Positions 13,201-28,400 of a stretch of 64,000 nucleotides of DNA are shown here, piece by piece (position 1 is the first letter of the stretch; the number at the start of each line of letters is the position of its first letter). Position numbers and translations under genes: made by a program. The DNA comes from Corella eumyota. Taxonomy: Eukaryota > Chordata > Ascidiacea > Phlebobranchia > Corellidae. A model generated the notes under the pieces. It was given only the letters and a program-made list of their open reading frames with translations. It did no database searches and was not told the origin of the DNA. The stretch is taken from the NCBI GenBank assembly GCA_963082875.1, contig OY720101.1, positions 9,858,001-9,922,000 of the forward strand, in the 5' to 3' direction.

Positions 13201-16200
13201 TTAATATTACAGGGTATTCCTAATCCGATTCCAAGAGTAAAGCACCCTGATTGGTTACATAAAAAACTAGTAGAAAAAAATGATGTATTTAAGCAAAAAA
13301 GAATAACAGATATGTTTACCGTTCCAAAAAAAAAACGAAAGTTTGATGAAGAACAAACACCCGGTAAACTTTAAGGTTAACATATTGTTATAAACAAAGG
13401 TATATTTAAAATTGATCTTAACATTTATAAGAATAGATTAACGTAAAGAATGTATTGATATTTTTGTTTAAAAATCAAGTTTTTTTTAGAAATAAATGAT
13501 ATTGAGAGTTTTGAAGCAAGTTCGACTTCTAACTTCTGTTTTAAAGTCACAAATGCAAAAAGGCACAAACCAGACGAATATTGTCAGGTTAATTTAAGTT
13601 TTTTTTTATTACATTTTTTAAAAATATTTAAATTAAATGGAACTGGTAAAATTTTTGTGATTAATTTAGATGAATTTTTCTAACATATTAAATATATTAA
13701 CTTAGGATGAAATGATTGGCAGCAAGTGGCAAGATGAGCTGGGCATTCCCCCACCTTTATGTGAATTGTTTCAAGGAACGTATGATTCTCGGACATCATG
13801 GATCAAGTTTCACAAGAAAAAATGGTCGATTCAAAGAAAAAACAAAACTAACAAAACTAGCCAAAGTGTTACCAGAACTAAATTTTCTACTGCAACAGGT
13901 TTACCTATCTTCTATATTTACAGAGCCCCAGGTTTAGTTTCACTGTTACTATATTGAATTATTTCTGTTGCTAGATAACTAGACAATGTTATATACAACA
14001 TGAGCAACAAATGATACTGGTTTAGAGAAAAATATGTTAAAAAAATGCATTTGTTTACTGATGGCTTGGTATAATAAATGTTAAAAATGCCAGACTTTTA
14101 AATAAAACATTATGAATATTTTTAGGAATTGGTGGTTTTTTGAAACAACAATCTAGTAATATTTTTACTTTACCTTGGGAGGTTATTCAAGTTACAGAAA
14201 CTAATGAACCAGGGCAATTTAAAGTTTTTGCTCTTATTGAATCCGAGATGCACATTTTAAAGGTATTCTTGTTTAAAATGATGATAAGTTAGATGAAGCT
14301 TAAAAAAGTTTTTTTGGGGATAATGTAATTTTTTTATTAAAATAGAATGGGTTTTATCCATTTTAAATAGATTTTTGTTTAATGTAAATTCATATAAAAC
14401 ATTTAAATGACATTCCAAATTAGTTATTTTTTTTACTTGGTTATGGTTCAAGACTACACAAAAATATGGCAGTGTACCTTATTTTAGGGTTTACCTTAGA
14501 ACATAATCAACTTAATTGCAATGCTTTGTAACAAATACATACATTTAAAATTTTTTTAAGGTTAATGTACCAAGAATATTTTACGTAAATCAAAAAACAG
14601 CAAAAGTTCCTTCTACAGATAACAATCTTCCTTGGAAAAAAGTTAATCGAATACTTCCAAGGTTATTGTACTTTAAAGATTGAACTAATTGAAATGTTAT
14701 AGTAAACCACTAATACTTTTTACATTTATTGCTCAACAAGGTTTTAGTTTTACTTAAATTGTGTGGTTGTAAGCATTTCTAAATGATGTTGTTAACTGCT
14801 GGTAAATAACTCAATTAAGAAACAGCATATTTTTCTAGGGGCGCACAAGTTGCAAATCTTTATGAATATCGAATACCTGAAGTAGAGTATTTAAAAAAAT
14901 GGGGTAAAATTCGAACAGAGTTGTTAAGTCCCGATGTTTTAGCCGTTTATGAACTTCAAGTTTCGCTTATGCTAAGAGTAATAACAGAACTAGGATGTGT
15001 TTGGAAAGTATCAAGAATGGTAAAGATTCTAAATTTTAAGCTAAAAATTTCTTCTTATTATTTTTTGCCATTTTTGTGTTTTTATAATTTACATTTATTT
15101 AGAATTTCTTTGTTAAGTAGCAATATTTAAATTTGGATTTACATAACTTCCAATTTATTATGTAGGCAAGAATGAAGGCTGCTTCTTTAGACTTAAATTT
15201 GTTTAACATAAATGAACTTGAATGCCAATCTTTAAAGAATATTCCTTATTTACAAAAACGAAAACTGAAAGAAATATATATATATCACCATTGTACCAGT
15301 AATATATTTTTTAACAATTTTTTAATTTTGTTTATTTATATGTACCACATTGTATTTTTTTAGTGAAGTATAAGTTTAAAAATTTAAAGTGTTTTTTTGT
15401 AAAGGTAAAAAGCACATTGTTGGTGTATTTATTTCTGCTACAAAGAAGTGCATGGTATATGTAGTCGACACTGTAAGGGAAAATAGAATGCCCAATTTAC
15501 AGACTCTCTTCAGGTTCTTAGTTAATTTTAATTTAAAATTTTTTTATAGTATCTAAAATATAGTAGGAAAATATTTTTTATTATGAAGATTGGAAAAAGA
15601 AAAATGTGAAGAAAATAATTTTTTGAGTTCTGATTATGCTTTTGAGATTCGAGTGGAAACTGAACTCAATCAAATGTACAAAAATTTACAGGTAAAAATT
15701 TACTTTTTAAGTAGGGCTAGCTATATTAGGTAACTCAGTTTATTTTAATTAATTGTTTTATTTGGTAATAATTTAATATTTGTTAAAAATGATGCCATTA
15801 AATTACTCATACTTTGATTTTTTTTTTGCTTTAATAAACCTAAGCTAGAACAGTTCAAATGTTACTAATTTTGTTAATAATTTTTTTTAAACCAAAGATG
15901 CCTCACTATTTATAAGTTTTAAAACATTAGGTTAATTTTGGTACGAGTAAAATGTTAATTTTATAATAATACTTTAAATAAAAACATTAAATAGCAAATC
16001 AAATTTTGTTTATAGCGACTTTTAACAACATACAAAAATGAGCATCGAGGTCCTTCAATAATAGCATTGCAATCAAATTTTCAGATTGCATTTTTTGCTG
16101 ATGTTTCAATTGCAAATGAATTTCCTATTATACAAATTTTTAGTAGACCTTCTACAGATTTTGTTGATGAACTCAGCTGGCAAAAAGTATTTTATTATAA

Positions 16201-19200
16201 ATACTGTTGTTAATGGTATCAAGTTATCAATTTTAACTTGGCCACCAATTTTTAACCAAGAAATGTTAACATTTATGTACAAAGTAAAATCAATACTTAA
16301 CAGTTACAAAACCTACCATTCTCTTTTTAACTTTGTCACAAACCCAATTACTTACCAAGCCTGTATAAACAATTGAGTAAATAAAATGTAAATTTATTTT
16401 ACTAGGATGCAGCTAAAGAAATGATGCAGCGTTTTTTTGAGGTGAATGCATATCTTTTTCAACTGACTGATAAAGCAAGACATTTTAGTATCCCGATTGG
16501 CAATCTGCCCCGTAATAGTGAAATGTTAGGGGATATATCTTTTGCAAGGTATTTTGGTTAACGTGTTAAAAGAATTAAAGTTAAAAATTATAAATTGCCT
16601 TGACTTAAATTTGTGTTACAGGCATTTACTTAAACACAATCATTTACTTTGGTGCTCTAAAAGTCACAGACCGGATCTTGGTGGCCACGAAGTTGATGAT
16701 AATAGATTTGGTTTGTTTTTTAGTAAAATACATTTTCAAATATAACTGATTTTTTTACCTTTTTGTATAGTTTAAAATAAGTTTAAATATTTTTAATGGT
16801 CTAATAATGTTATTGCTAAAATACTGTAAATATATCAGTTTTTATTTTGTTTTTAATGTTTAGGTATGGAAAACAATGATAATCAGCCAATTATAATAAA
16901 CAACAGTGGATTTTATCAAAGTGTTTGCATTGAAATGGATCTTTCATCATTAGCTATTAACACACTTGTTCAATCTCATCATGTTAATAATATGGAAGGT
17001 TAGAAATATAAGTTAATAGACACTAGATTTTTATTTCTTTTTGACTTTTTTTTACTTGTACACCAAATAGATACAAATTAAAAAAAGTAAAAGGTGTATG
17101 CTAAGAAAAAAGATATATATTTTTGTTTTATATCTTGGTTAATTGCAGCTTTATTGTATCGCAGGTGCTGGCATAGGCTTAGATGTAGTTCAACAATCTA
17201 CTTTACAAGATTTTGTCAATGAAAAAAATAACACTATAGGTGGATTAGCAAATTATAGTGATACAACACTTTGTTTAAACACACTCAGGTATTTTTAGGT
17301 GGTTACTTTACTTTTAATAGTTGATAATATTTTATTATTATAGCTAGTGCATTTAGACACATATATTCACCTGAAGAATAATATTTTATTTTATGTGCAA
17401 TCCATAAGAAAGCATGTTTTAATTAATTTTTTTTTGCTAAACCAATGAGTTATGATTATAAGGTGTTTATTACTTTAACCTTTATTTAAGTTTATACAAA
17501 AAATAATTAACAACATTTTTTATTTTGTTATTCTTATTAAAAAAAAGAGTTAAGGAACTGAACAAACAAATTAAGTAAAGATATACTAATAATTATTGAA
17601 CTGTACTAGAATATTAAAGTCTATGGTTCAAAGTTGGTTACGTGATGTATCTTTGCATCAAAATTCATTGGCTGATTATCAACTACAAAACTTTTACAAT
17701 TGGCTGAGCAATCCAAAGTCTTTATTTTATGATCCTGTTTTATTTCAAACTTTATATGCTATGATGAAAAAAATCTTTTTGCAAGTACGTAAAAAATTAC
17801 ATTATTTTTTTAAATAAATTAAAGATGTATTCAATTATAATTTAACATAAAATGAAGATCTCATGTAAGCAAAGTATCACATTATTAAAAAAAAAATTTT
17901 AGAATGTTGCTTAATTATTGATTTCTTAAGGTTGCAAATTGAAGATTCAAGGTTTTTGTAGTATGTGATAATGCATGTAACCACAACACTTACAGAAAGC
18001 AAGATTTAAATATTTGCCACCTTTTATTTTTTTAGTTAATAGCTGAATTGAAAAAAATGGGGTCGAACATTGTGTTTGCCAATTTTTCTAAAATTATATT
18101 GTCAACAAAGAAAAAAAATGTGGAGGATGCTATTTCTTATGCTGAATATGTTAATATGTCAATTATTTCCAAGGATGTTTTTCATTCAATTGTACTTAGT
18201 GTTGCACAGGTTTGTGCTAATCACAAATTTAAGTGATTTTGATTTTGACAATTTTGTTACTAAAAAAAACTAATTATTTTGAAATTGTTTTATTTAAATG
18301 ATTTTACAAAAACTCCATTTTGTTTTATATAATAAGTGTTGGATTCATTTACTTTGGTTGGATCAAACAAATTTTGGGGGAATAAAATTTAAAGAACTTA
18401 ACAAAGGTAATTAGATGTTCACCATACAAAAAAAAGTAAAACAATAGCCAATATAAAAAGATAAGTTTATTTAAAATAATCTGTATAAGGAATTTAAAAT
18501 AAAGTGTAATTATTCTTGTTATAAATACTAAATGAAAGGCTAAGTATAGCAGAAAAAATATGACAAAATTAAATTGAAGGTCTTCATTGCATTTTTGAAC
18601 AAAAAAAAAACTTTTTTTAATTTTTGGTCTTTATTAATTATGTTTTAAAATAAAAAAATCCTGATATACCTTAACTTTTGTAATTCTTCTTTCAATTACT
18701 TCTTATTTGTTACACAGATAATGACGGGGAAAATCTTTCTGAAGAAACAAAACAAACTGACAAGGGTGTGGTTGAAATGCATTTTAACATGTGCAGATAT
18801 TTACCAACTAAATGTAGAATTCAGGAAACTTTTGAAATGGTTATTGCAGGTATAACTTTTTTTAATGTATTTTTTCCATAAAAAATATTTTTATTATGAA
18901 ATAATTTTCAATTCGGCGTAGTTCTTTATTGGAAGCATGTGTTAAAAAACTATGCCTATTATATATCCCATATTTTGCAAATAATATTATATATAGTCCC
19001 TTTCCTGATTGCATGGGCGAGGTATTAATTTTTTTTAAACAATTTAAAAAAAATAGTAGGATATAAGTCTTAAAAACAAAGATTTTTTGACTTATTTTTT
19101 TTATGAGTCTAATTTTAATGTAGGTTACATCTCGATAATTTTTAATGAATTTGTACTTGAGCATGAGGGATTAAGTCAAGGTATCCCAGTAAAAAGACAT

Positions 19201-20512
19201 GTAAGTTCACAAGCTAATACATTAATTACTGGGTTAAATAAGGAAGATAGAGAAAAACTAATTGTTTCCGGTGATGCCAATGTGTCAACCAAGCTTGTTG
19301 TCTTTGCTCAGGATTTGATTTCAGGAGATCTTACTCAACAAATGTTTCGGTATGTAAGCGTGTTTTTGAAATGCAAACAATTTTTGTATTTTTTCGTTAT
19401 TATCATAAAGCAATGTTAATTTTTTTCGAAATATCTAAGATATGAAACCACTAACTTTTAAAATATTTCAGTGCATCTCAAAAAATAACTAAAAGCCTGC
19501 CCAGTGATGCTTCTGCTTTAATTAACTTGTTTCCTAAGTTGCCTGGATCTCACTTACAAAACCTTAATCATCCGGTTCTTGAATTTGTTAAATGCGTGTG
19601 TAAAGTTTTAATGGTTGACAATCAAGTAGTAGCTCAAGTGAGTTTTAAATTTTTTGTATTATAATCATGTCAAAATATTTTAAAAATAATTACCGTTATT
19701 TTTTTATTATTTGAAGGATTTTTTATTAAACAAAAAAATTTATAAATTATAGTAAGTTTAAGACTTAAAACCCTTTAACATCTTAGAATGCCTTACAAAA
19801 ATAATTCTTAGCCCATGCTATATTTAGGTGGAAAAAATGAGGCTAAGTTTGTTACGTCTAATTGGTGTTGGTGAGTTTTCTAACTGTGCTGAATGGATAG
19901 ACCCATGTTCTTCATATATCATGGGCCAGGTTTTATGTGCCAATTGTAATTCATCAAGAGATTTGGACTTATGTAGAGATGCAATATACATTCCTGATAA
20001 TAACAAATGGTATTTAACAAGTAATATTGGATTTATCTAGCATTTATCTAAGGGAATATACATTAAATTTTTTTTTAGTATTTGGATTTGTTCTGGTTGT
20101 ACATCTCCATATGATTCTGATTATATTGAACATAGAATCATATCCAATGTTCAGCAAAAGGTCATGGCTTATAATTTTCAAGATCTGTTTTGTACAAAGT
20201 GTAAAGAAGTGAAACAGGTTAATATGTCAAGACAGTGCGAATGTGCTGGTAGGTTTTAGCCTTTTTTTTTTATTTTTGTTAAAAGTTTAAGAATAAATTG
20301 GGCAAACTTTATAATAAAAAATATTGTAAGAGTAGTAAAAAATGCGTTTTTTAATTTTTAAACTAAATTTATGTAATTTTTAAGGAAACTTTGGAAGGAA
20401 TTTTAATTCTTCCGAACTAGAAAAACATTTAAGGATCTTGAAAAATATTGCAAAATTGGCGACCTTAAAAAATTTACAACATTTTTTAGATTGGGTGTTT
20501 CGAACATTGTAA
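4247..20512 (+). CDS. POLE: DNA polymerase epsilon catalytic subunit (5' end unresolved)
   Basis: This is the leading-strand replicative polymerase with 3'-5' proofreading. 46 exons join in frame to about 2223 residues (human 2286): exon 1 visible at 4247-4382, last at 20385-20512. Catalytic motifs look intact: exonuclease [17 protein letters not shown] (exon 6865-6992), [11 protein letters not shown] (7515-7720), [19 protein letters not shown] (8616-8770); polymerase motif [20 protein letters not shown] (9516-9699), [15 protein letters not shown] (10310-10483) and [11 protein letters not shown] (10937-11082). The Fe-S-type cysteines CAAC...CQ near motif A are present. The C-terminal zinc modules carry CANC, CSGC, CTKC and CEC (19828-20248). 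A PIP-like QKRITDMF followed by the nuclear signal PKKKRK lies in exon 13213-13363. The inactive C-terminal polymerase half is also conserved. The first visible exon has no in-frame ATG, so a short upstream coding exon is missing from this model. Confidence 0.97.
5735..6016 (-). mobile_element. tRNA-derived SINE, best preserved copy
   Basis: On the minus strand it reads: tRNA-like head GGCAGCGTGGTGTAGTGGTA, B-box GTGGGTTCAATCCCCACTG, a body with CCCTTGAGTAAGGCG and GAACTGCTGAGCCAG, then a tail ending near GAGGATAAAGATATA. The internal A/B boxes indicate a Pol III element. It lies in a POLE intron (5682-6864). It resembles known tRNA-derived SINEs of tunicates, but the family name needs a database search. 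Confidence 0.8.
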
Positions 20513-22471
20513 TCAACGTTATAGGTAAATTTATTAGGCTTAAAAACAGTTTTTGTTTCAAGATTATGCTCTTTTGATTTTATTTACAATTCATTGTTAA
20601 ACACGTAAAACAACCAATAAGGTATTTTTTGTTATTTGGTTGATATGTTAATACATAATAACGTTTAAAATACAAAACAATATCATTTTTCTGTAACTTT
20701 GTGCATGCTTGTGCACCTGTAGATATATTCGCTTTTAGAAACTACCTTACAGCCGGTTTAACTTGTTTTAATTACTTTGCTTACTCAATTTGTATTACAA
20801 AAGTAGGCTAGCAAAGACATTTTGTATATATTAGTCTAGCCAAAGGGTGCAAGAGATCAGCTGTTTTTTTTTGCAAAAAACCTCTCGGTTGTAAAAAATT
20901 GTTCTACTGTAAACTGTTATCATGTATGGTTACAAGTTTGGTATGTGTTAAAATTAACCAAAAAGTTAATTTTGGTTGTAACTTTAGAAACAAAAAATAA
21001 ATTTATACTAAAGTAGGTTTATCATTATCACAAAATTAAAAAAAATAAAATTAGAGGAGTTTATCAACAAAAGTGGACAATAACATTTAAATTTATTATT
21101 AAACAATTATTAGGATAAGATTTTCTTGGTTTAACAAAAACACAAGTTAATAAACTAAACACTGCAAAATCATTAGGTTTTGGTGTTACTCTGGGTAATT
21201 AAAATTGCAGATATTAAAACAGAGTGGTTTTTAGAATCTATTTAGCGACTTTATTGCATAGCGTATAAGCAGGTAAAGAACTGGTGTTAACCGGAACAAA
21301 GGGGCTTGGTAGTTTTTTTGCTATGTCCAAACTCAGTAAAAGAAATCAAGATAAGTAAAATAAAATTACAAAAACAGGAAAAATTGGTATGTTTAATATA
21401 AAACAACAAAAAAAAAAAGTGGTATGTTTAATATAAAACAACAAGTGCTTCACCATTGTTAACTAAGAAGTTTTACCAATTTTTAAAATAGCAACTTTTG
21501 GTGCTATCCAAAAGTTGCTAGAGCCTTTAAGAAAGCAGTACGATAAACGAGACCGTTATCGAATTTAGACATTAAAAAAATGATGTTCTAATGTGACTTT
21601 TATTAAGGAACATTTAGCTAAGATAAGTTCCCTAAAACAATAAATGAAAAGGAGTCAATTATTGTAAATATACTAGACTTTTTTGCTGGTAGTGAAACTC
21701 ATTGGGTGTGCATTTATAATAAAAGAAAATGTCGAATACTTCGACAGTTTTGGGATTGTTGCCCAGTACCATGACTTGCAAATTTGAAATTTTAACTCAG
21801 TGCCTGTTACTGAAAATAATACTTAACACAAGAAAAAATAAAAAACGAAGATAGATTTCACTACCTTCTTTTTCCCAGTATTTACCTTGTGCTTAAAGGT
21901 GAGACAGTATGAGCATGTGCGCGCCTTTTCAGTAAGATTAGGTTAATTATAATATTATATTTACTTGTTCATTTTTATAAAAATGTTCGTTTCTTTCTAT
22001 TTTTTCCTGTTATTATTCAATGATACCGCTGAACATTGTTAAAACTTTATTTAAACATAAGAACTTCGTTACACGAATTTCACTCTACATTGGGAAAAAA
22101 TGTATAAACCTTGAATGCATTAAAGAAAAACTGTATACGACAAAGCGTTTTTAATATTGGTAATTTTTAAATTGATGCAAAAGACTGCATAACGGTAAGG
22201 CAAAAATAATAAATAAATTGTTTTACGACAAATTTGGTTGAGCTTAAAACAGTATTTATTTTTACGACAAAAAATCAGATAAAAAATAAAAAACAAGAAC
22301 CATTACCTAAAATTTATGTCAAACCCAAACTTGAATGTACAACTTCGCATACCAAGTTAAGTAAAGTTTTAATGTTTTTCAATTAAAAAAAATCCACGTT
22401 TCCAAACGCGGCTCCACACTGCGACCAGTCGACAACCTTATAACAGATAATCACAACGCATGTGGGCGCTC
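20513..22471. other. Convergent intergenic region POLE / RING gene
   Basis: No gene recognised. The two flanking genes converge, so both 3' UTRs fall here. The only structure seen is a short tandem duplication near 21385-21443. Confidence 0.4.
21385..21443. repeat. Short tandem duplication
   Basis: GGTATGTTTAATATAAAACA occurs twice, about 34 bp apart, separated by an A-rich run. Confidence 0.6.
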
Positions 22472-25400
22472 TCAAGTTGAATAAGTATGATCGTCGTCGC
22501 TATTCCGATTAGGAGGAAACGAAAAGTTAAATAAACTGTTGTTACTATGTTCATGCGACGAACAGCTCTCTTCCACAAGCTTGCGGCAGATTGGACAGGT
22601 GTTGTGCTGAAACGTCAAAGATAAAATACAAATAAATCATCACAAAAAATAAAACCAATTGGCGTATCAAACTGTACATAAATAATATTACTTACCAATT
22701 TTAACCAGGGTTCAATACAGGCAATGTGAAAAATGTGATTACAGGGTAGTTTTTTTGTTTTATCATTAAGTTTAAAAATTTCCATACACACTGAACATTC
22801 CAGTTCTTTTTCTGTAATAAGTAAAACAAAATATAAGGGGTTTTAAACATATTTTGTGTTTAACATAACAATGACAAACGTGTAAGTAAAAATCGTCCCC
22901 AGGATTATGTCATTAAGATTTATAACACAACAGTTTAATTACAAAAACTTTTTTACAAGTTTAACTAAGAACAATTTTGAGGTCTCAGTTTTCTTGGAAA
23001 AAGGTTGAAAAAAAGTTCGTAACTTTTACCGATAATCAACGGCGTCTTAACGCAATGGGCAAAATTAAAATACAAATAGGTAGTTACGACTTATTATTAC
23101 AATGTATGTTTGATAACAATGGCCAAAAAATAACGGTTAAATCGCCCCTACTAGTTAACCTTTTAAAAAAGAAAATCCTATCAAGCTAATACACAATTTA
23201 AAAAAAAAATCTGATGTTTTTTGGACACCATGGATTTGGATTGGGCAATTTTTTGTTATTATATGATAAAGGTAAAAATAAATATGTTTATATCGCCAAG
23301 ATTTACTTAAATTATTTGTAAACAATATTTTTTAATTATATATAACTTTATTTTGTTTCACCCAATTTCAAATTTTTAATTAATCATAAACAATTAAAAT
23401 AATTGTATAATTTCAAATTTACATTTTAATACATTAATAAATTTTGTTAAGAATTTTCATTTTTTAAAACGAATTTAAACAAATGAAGGTAAAACGAGCT
23501 TGACGCACTAACCTATTTTAAAAACTTAACAATCGAACCATTATCTTAAAAACTTATTCGCATCCCCTAATATTATTTAAACCCATATAAGCCTTAAAAT
23601 GATAAACAAATGTTTGCCCGATTTGTTTATTTAAAAATTAGATGCCGATGTATAAGTCGGGAAGTCATACAAAGGCCGACGAGTCAAATAAAGTTCACAC
23701 TACACACGGCGCGTCAATATCTCAATTTCTGTTATTGTTTACACGTCGTAACAAATTCTCAATATTTAAAAAAATATAATTGGATAAAAAAAAAAGATTA
23801 TAAAGAGACTTGTTGTTTACTTTATTCAATATTTAAAGAACTTGACCCTTGATTAGCCTCGCGAACTATTGGCTTACGATTATAGCTTCACCATAACAGT
23901 TACGTCATAATGCGTAAAAAATCGCGCATTTTAACAAGATTTAACTTGCCTTGACCTTTTGGCTTCGGGGTTAAATTAAGTTCACAATACACGTAGAAAG
24001 TTTGGGTTACGTTAAAATTAATCTACACGATTTTTAAATAAAAGAAGCAAATGTTTTAAGACAATACCAAATAAATTGGTGTTTATTAAAAAAAAATAAT
24101 ATCAACTTTATATTTATACAAAATTAAAAAAATATTAAAATTTTTCTTACCGACATCAGTTTGTTGAATTAAGTGTATAGGAAGGGAATTAATTGCTTGT
24201 TTGCTGGCAGGAGGGGGCCCCGAGTTTTCTAATTGACCTAACAACTGCAAAACAGCATTTATATGAGCTAAACAATCTGGTACTGAAACCATTTTAATTT
24301 AAATCTGAACAAATATAAAAAAATATTATCCTATCAACAAAATAAGCACAGCCTAAATTGCTTTTTATATACGAAAAAAAAGTACATAAAAGCAGCGTTG
24401 TTTAGAACACTTGTCTTTACTACAATAGATCCTGTGTACGAAACCCACTACTTCTGTGCTGCAGGGCCCTTAAGTAAGGCTGGCTATACAATCTTTACTA
24501 AATAAAAACAAATTGACAGGGACTTATCGGAAAATTATAATTAATAATTTTTAAAATTCCAAAGTCAATTAGAGTCTGGGTCAGCGTAACATACGTTCTT
24601 TTATGTTTTATGTAAGTTTTACATACTGAAAAAACTTTAATACTTAAATCTAAACGACTTGTTGTAGTTTACATTTTCAACATAATTAAACTTACTATTA
24701 AGTCATAAATAAACTAATTATAAAAATGCAAAAACTCGTAAAATGTCAACCTTTTACATGTGTATCTACACTACACACAACTTTGCTACACTGAGTTTAT
24801 GTTCCAGTTTATGTTTCCACTCAAGTAATGAAGCTCGGGCGAAAGCGTAATATAAACGGCCGCCTTTTTCCCACAAACTGATTAAGTTTTACGAGGCATT
24901 GGCGCCTACATAAGATGTAACGGGTGAACAACAACGTAAACAATTGACTCCATTATTACTGATTTTAAACATAGCACTACTACAAAACCATATTTTTTAG
25001 TTTTTGTTTTTCAGTAGGTAATAAATGGTTTTCATAATAGTTTTTGAGTGAAAAAAGGTTTGTCTATTTAAAATAACAATTTTTTTTATTTTAAATTTTA
25101 TATGGAATTTTAAGAGAAAAAACACAAAAACTGTTCAGGAAAGAACGTACTTCCAATGCTTAATTAAGGCTTCGTAGAAAGAAAACGTGGTCTCAATTAA
25201 ACTTGACTTAATTTTTCCAAGAAAGACCAAGCCTTTATTACTAGAAAAACCACGCGAAATTATAAACACCACGCGAAGCTATGGACTTTAAATAAAACTA
25301 GCTACAAAATTAAACAATTTAAAAATTCTATTTGAATGCTTAATGTGTCAAAATATGATGAAACACAAGTGTATGTTTTTATCGAGAAAAATATTTATAA

Positions 25401-28400
25401 ACTTTTCGTGAACTTTTGACTCGTTCCGCCACAATAGATAATTATGCGTGAAAATGACATCATAATAAAACTGAAAAACGTCATAAACGGCTAAGGTGAA
25501 AGCGGTTTCCCTTTACAAAACAAATTTTCCTCTAAAGACTTTTAAAAATTACACAATTTAACAATAATAAAAAATATTATGTTAGAAACTCATTACCGAC
25601 TCATAAATATTAACAAATATTATTTAAAAATTAACAGTCACGGCAACGTATAACCGTTTAGTTATAACATACGCAAACCCAATATCAAAAAAAAATTGCA
25701 TTTATTTTGTCTGTTTAATATTAAATTAAAGTCAAAATCCATTTTTACTTCAGCAGACAATTGAGACCACGGCGCGCTATCGGCAAAGTTCAGGGCTCGT
25801 CGATGTTTTGGGTTCAAATAAAGTTGAGCGAAATGTTACGAAGAATGGCGATTATTGTTTATTGTATTAAAAAAACTAGAATATTTTCGAGACTAATAAT
25901 ACAAGCGCCAAAGGAGATTAAATTATAAATATTTAATATAATTAACATCATGTTGTTTCACAACACAAAAGTGTTGACGTTTTTAAGGTTAAAAGAAGTT
26001 CAAAATTGTTTACCATTCATGTTTGATGTTAACATAAATAAAACATAGTTCTTTAATCTGATTAATGGATTTACAATAACTTCGAAAACACAAAACAACT
26101 TGAAAGGATTATAACACAATTTAATTAAAGTTTCATGTTTTACCAAGTTTAGTAATTTAAACCTCCAACATAATTTTTATTTTAAGTGTTCTTAGACTAC
26201 TTAAATAAGTTTAGATTTAATACAACTAACCGCTTAAGGCAAGTAGAGCAAAATTTGAATATTTATTTATAAATACAATTTTTTAAAACCAAAATCTAAT
26301 TTCTCCCTACTAATTATACGTTAAAATAGCGTTATTAGAACATCTTAGGAATGTTTCTAGAACTTCGTGAATCGATTTCAACAAACGTTTTATAAACATA
26401 AACATCATAAAGCACGTTTTATCAGAACCAGATTTTTAAATAAAGAAAAAAAAAGGAGGAGGCTAAACATAAATACTTACGTTATACAAATTACTGAATT
26501 ACCTTGCAAAAAAAAACAACTATTTTAAAGAATATAATAAATCTATTTTTTACTGAAACACATATAGACTACGAAAAAGTACCGACGCGTTAAAAAAAGT
26601 TCAAATAAAAACAATGACGTCATTGTTGAGTACTTCTGTCACTGGGTAGTTGTTAATATAAAATTTAACGTTCCAAACAATGAGAATATTGACAACTTAA
26701 ACTGACGGGGTATTTTTATTTTTGTTGCGTTAAAATTTAGTTTTTCAGGTTGTTTTAAAATGAAGAAAATCATGCAATAATTCAAATCCGTTTTGATATT
26801 AGCTATTCTTTTTACGGAAAAAAGCTTTTTGCGTGCAAACCAATATTATACCTGGCATCACACTACAGGACTTTAGTCGTCAAATTAATGAGCAACAAAA
26901 CTGCCTTTGCTCCGTATCGCCACCTTGCGGTTTGTTTTATTAAAAATTAAAAGAAGCCTTTATTAAAACCATATATAAAGACACGCTCTGGTTTAACTAC
27001 AGATTAACTTAGCTACCAAAACAAATACCCAAAGCAAACCTAAATTAAAATTGCTTAATTAAATTTAGTAACTAGTCATCGTACTAGACCAAAACAATCA
27101 TAAAGAATCAAGAAAATGTGTAATCTAATATCAGGTTTAAACAAATTCTATGGGTATTGTATTAATTTATTATTACACTATTTAGAAAGAGTTTCTGTTT
27201 TTTTACTGATTTCACTTAGTAGTTTATTATTGTAATAGTGCATTTTCTCACTTTAATTTAGCCAGTGATTTATAGTTGCAACTTACAACTACTATATGTC
27301 TGTGATAATTTACCTGCACACCACAAATGGAATTTATTTTATTTTAAAGATCCCTGACAATTATTTAAATAATATAAATAAGTTTAATTTTATATAGATT
27401 ATGTCACAAAAGTTACTAGCATGCTTACTTTCGGCTTCTTAACAGTGGTAGTCACTAAATTAGCTTTAATTATTAATGTTTGGTTTAATATTATATGTTA
27501 CTTTAGATATACTGTCTTTAAAACTACTTAAAACCAAAGTTACAGGCAATAAAATCATATTATTAATATAACATAAACAGGATTTAGTCTTGACTAAAAA
27601 ATGTAACAAACTATACATCACTAAACAACAAATAATAAAAATGCATTTAAATTACCTGGGAAATAATGTTGTCCAATCCATTTGGTCCCCAAGCATAATC
27701 CTCACTATTCCCATGCAGTTCCATAAAGTTCCTTAAAAATATATAACATTTTTGTCCATGTAAATAAAACATTAACTATGTGACTGCCTGGCCTACATGT
27801 TACATTTTAAATTTTGTGATTTTGTAGCAACTACAAACCAAAATATGCATGTGCTAATTTACCTGCACACTACAAAAGACAGTTTTCATTTTATTTCTTT
27901 AAGGTAAATTATTTGGACATCAAAGAGTTCAATAAGTTTTGGTTTCTTACCATGTTTTGAAACTTAAAAATTTGTTCAAACTTACCAGTTGGGCATATGA
28001 ACCCCCATTGGAAATCGAAAAATAGAATTTTCAAAGCCTTGAAATGCCCTCTGTAATTCTCTATAAAAATATTAAATATTTGTTTATAAACAAACTAACG
28101 TTAGGACACTAGCCTTATTTTTATTAGAACACTTAAGTGGAACTGTGATGTTTAACTTACTGTTGAATTTGACCTTGATTGTTTAACACTTGGCCAGTTG
28201 ACCCAGCCCCTGTTGACCCTTGACCTTGTGAATTTGGTAGGCCCACCGTCATATTCATCATATTTACTTGACCGCCTGTATTTCTATCTGTAAGTAAATA
28301 TTATGGTAATAAATAGCAAATTATTTAAAACAGTTATATATATATATGATAAAAAATTAGATACTCTTTTATCAAAAAACATCGAACAGCAGAGTGTAAT

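Noticed and set aside
22977-23189. 70-codon plus-strand frame in a RING-gene intron
   Set aside because: No recognisable domain, no splice context and weak start; treated as chance.
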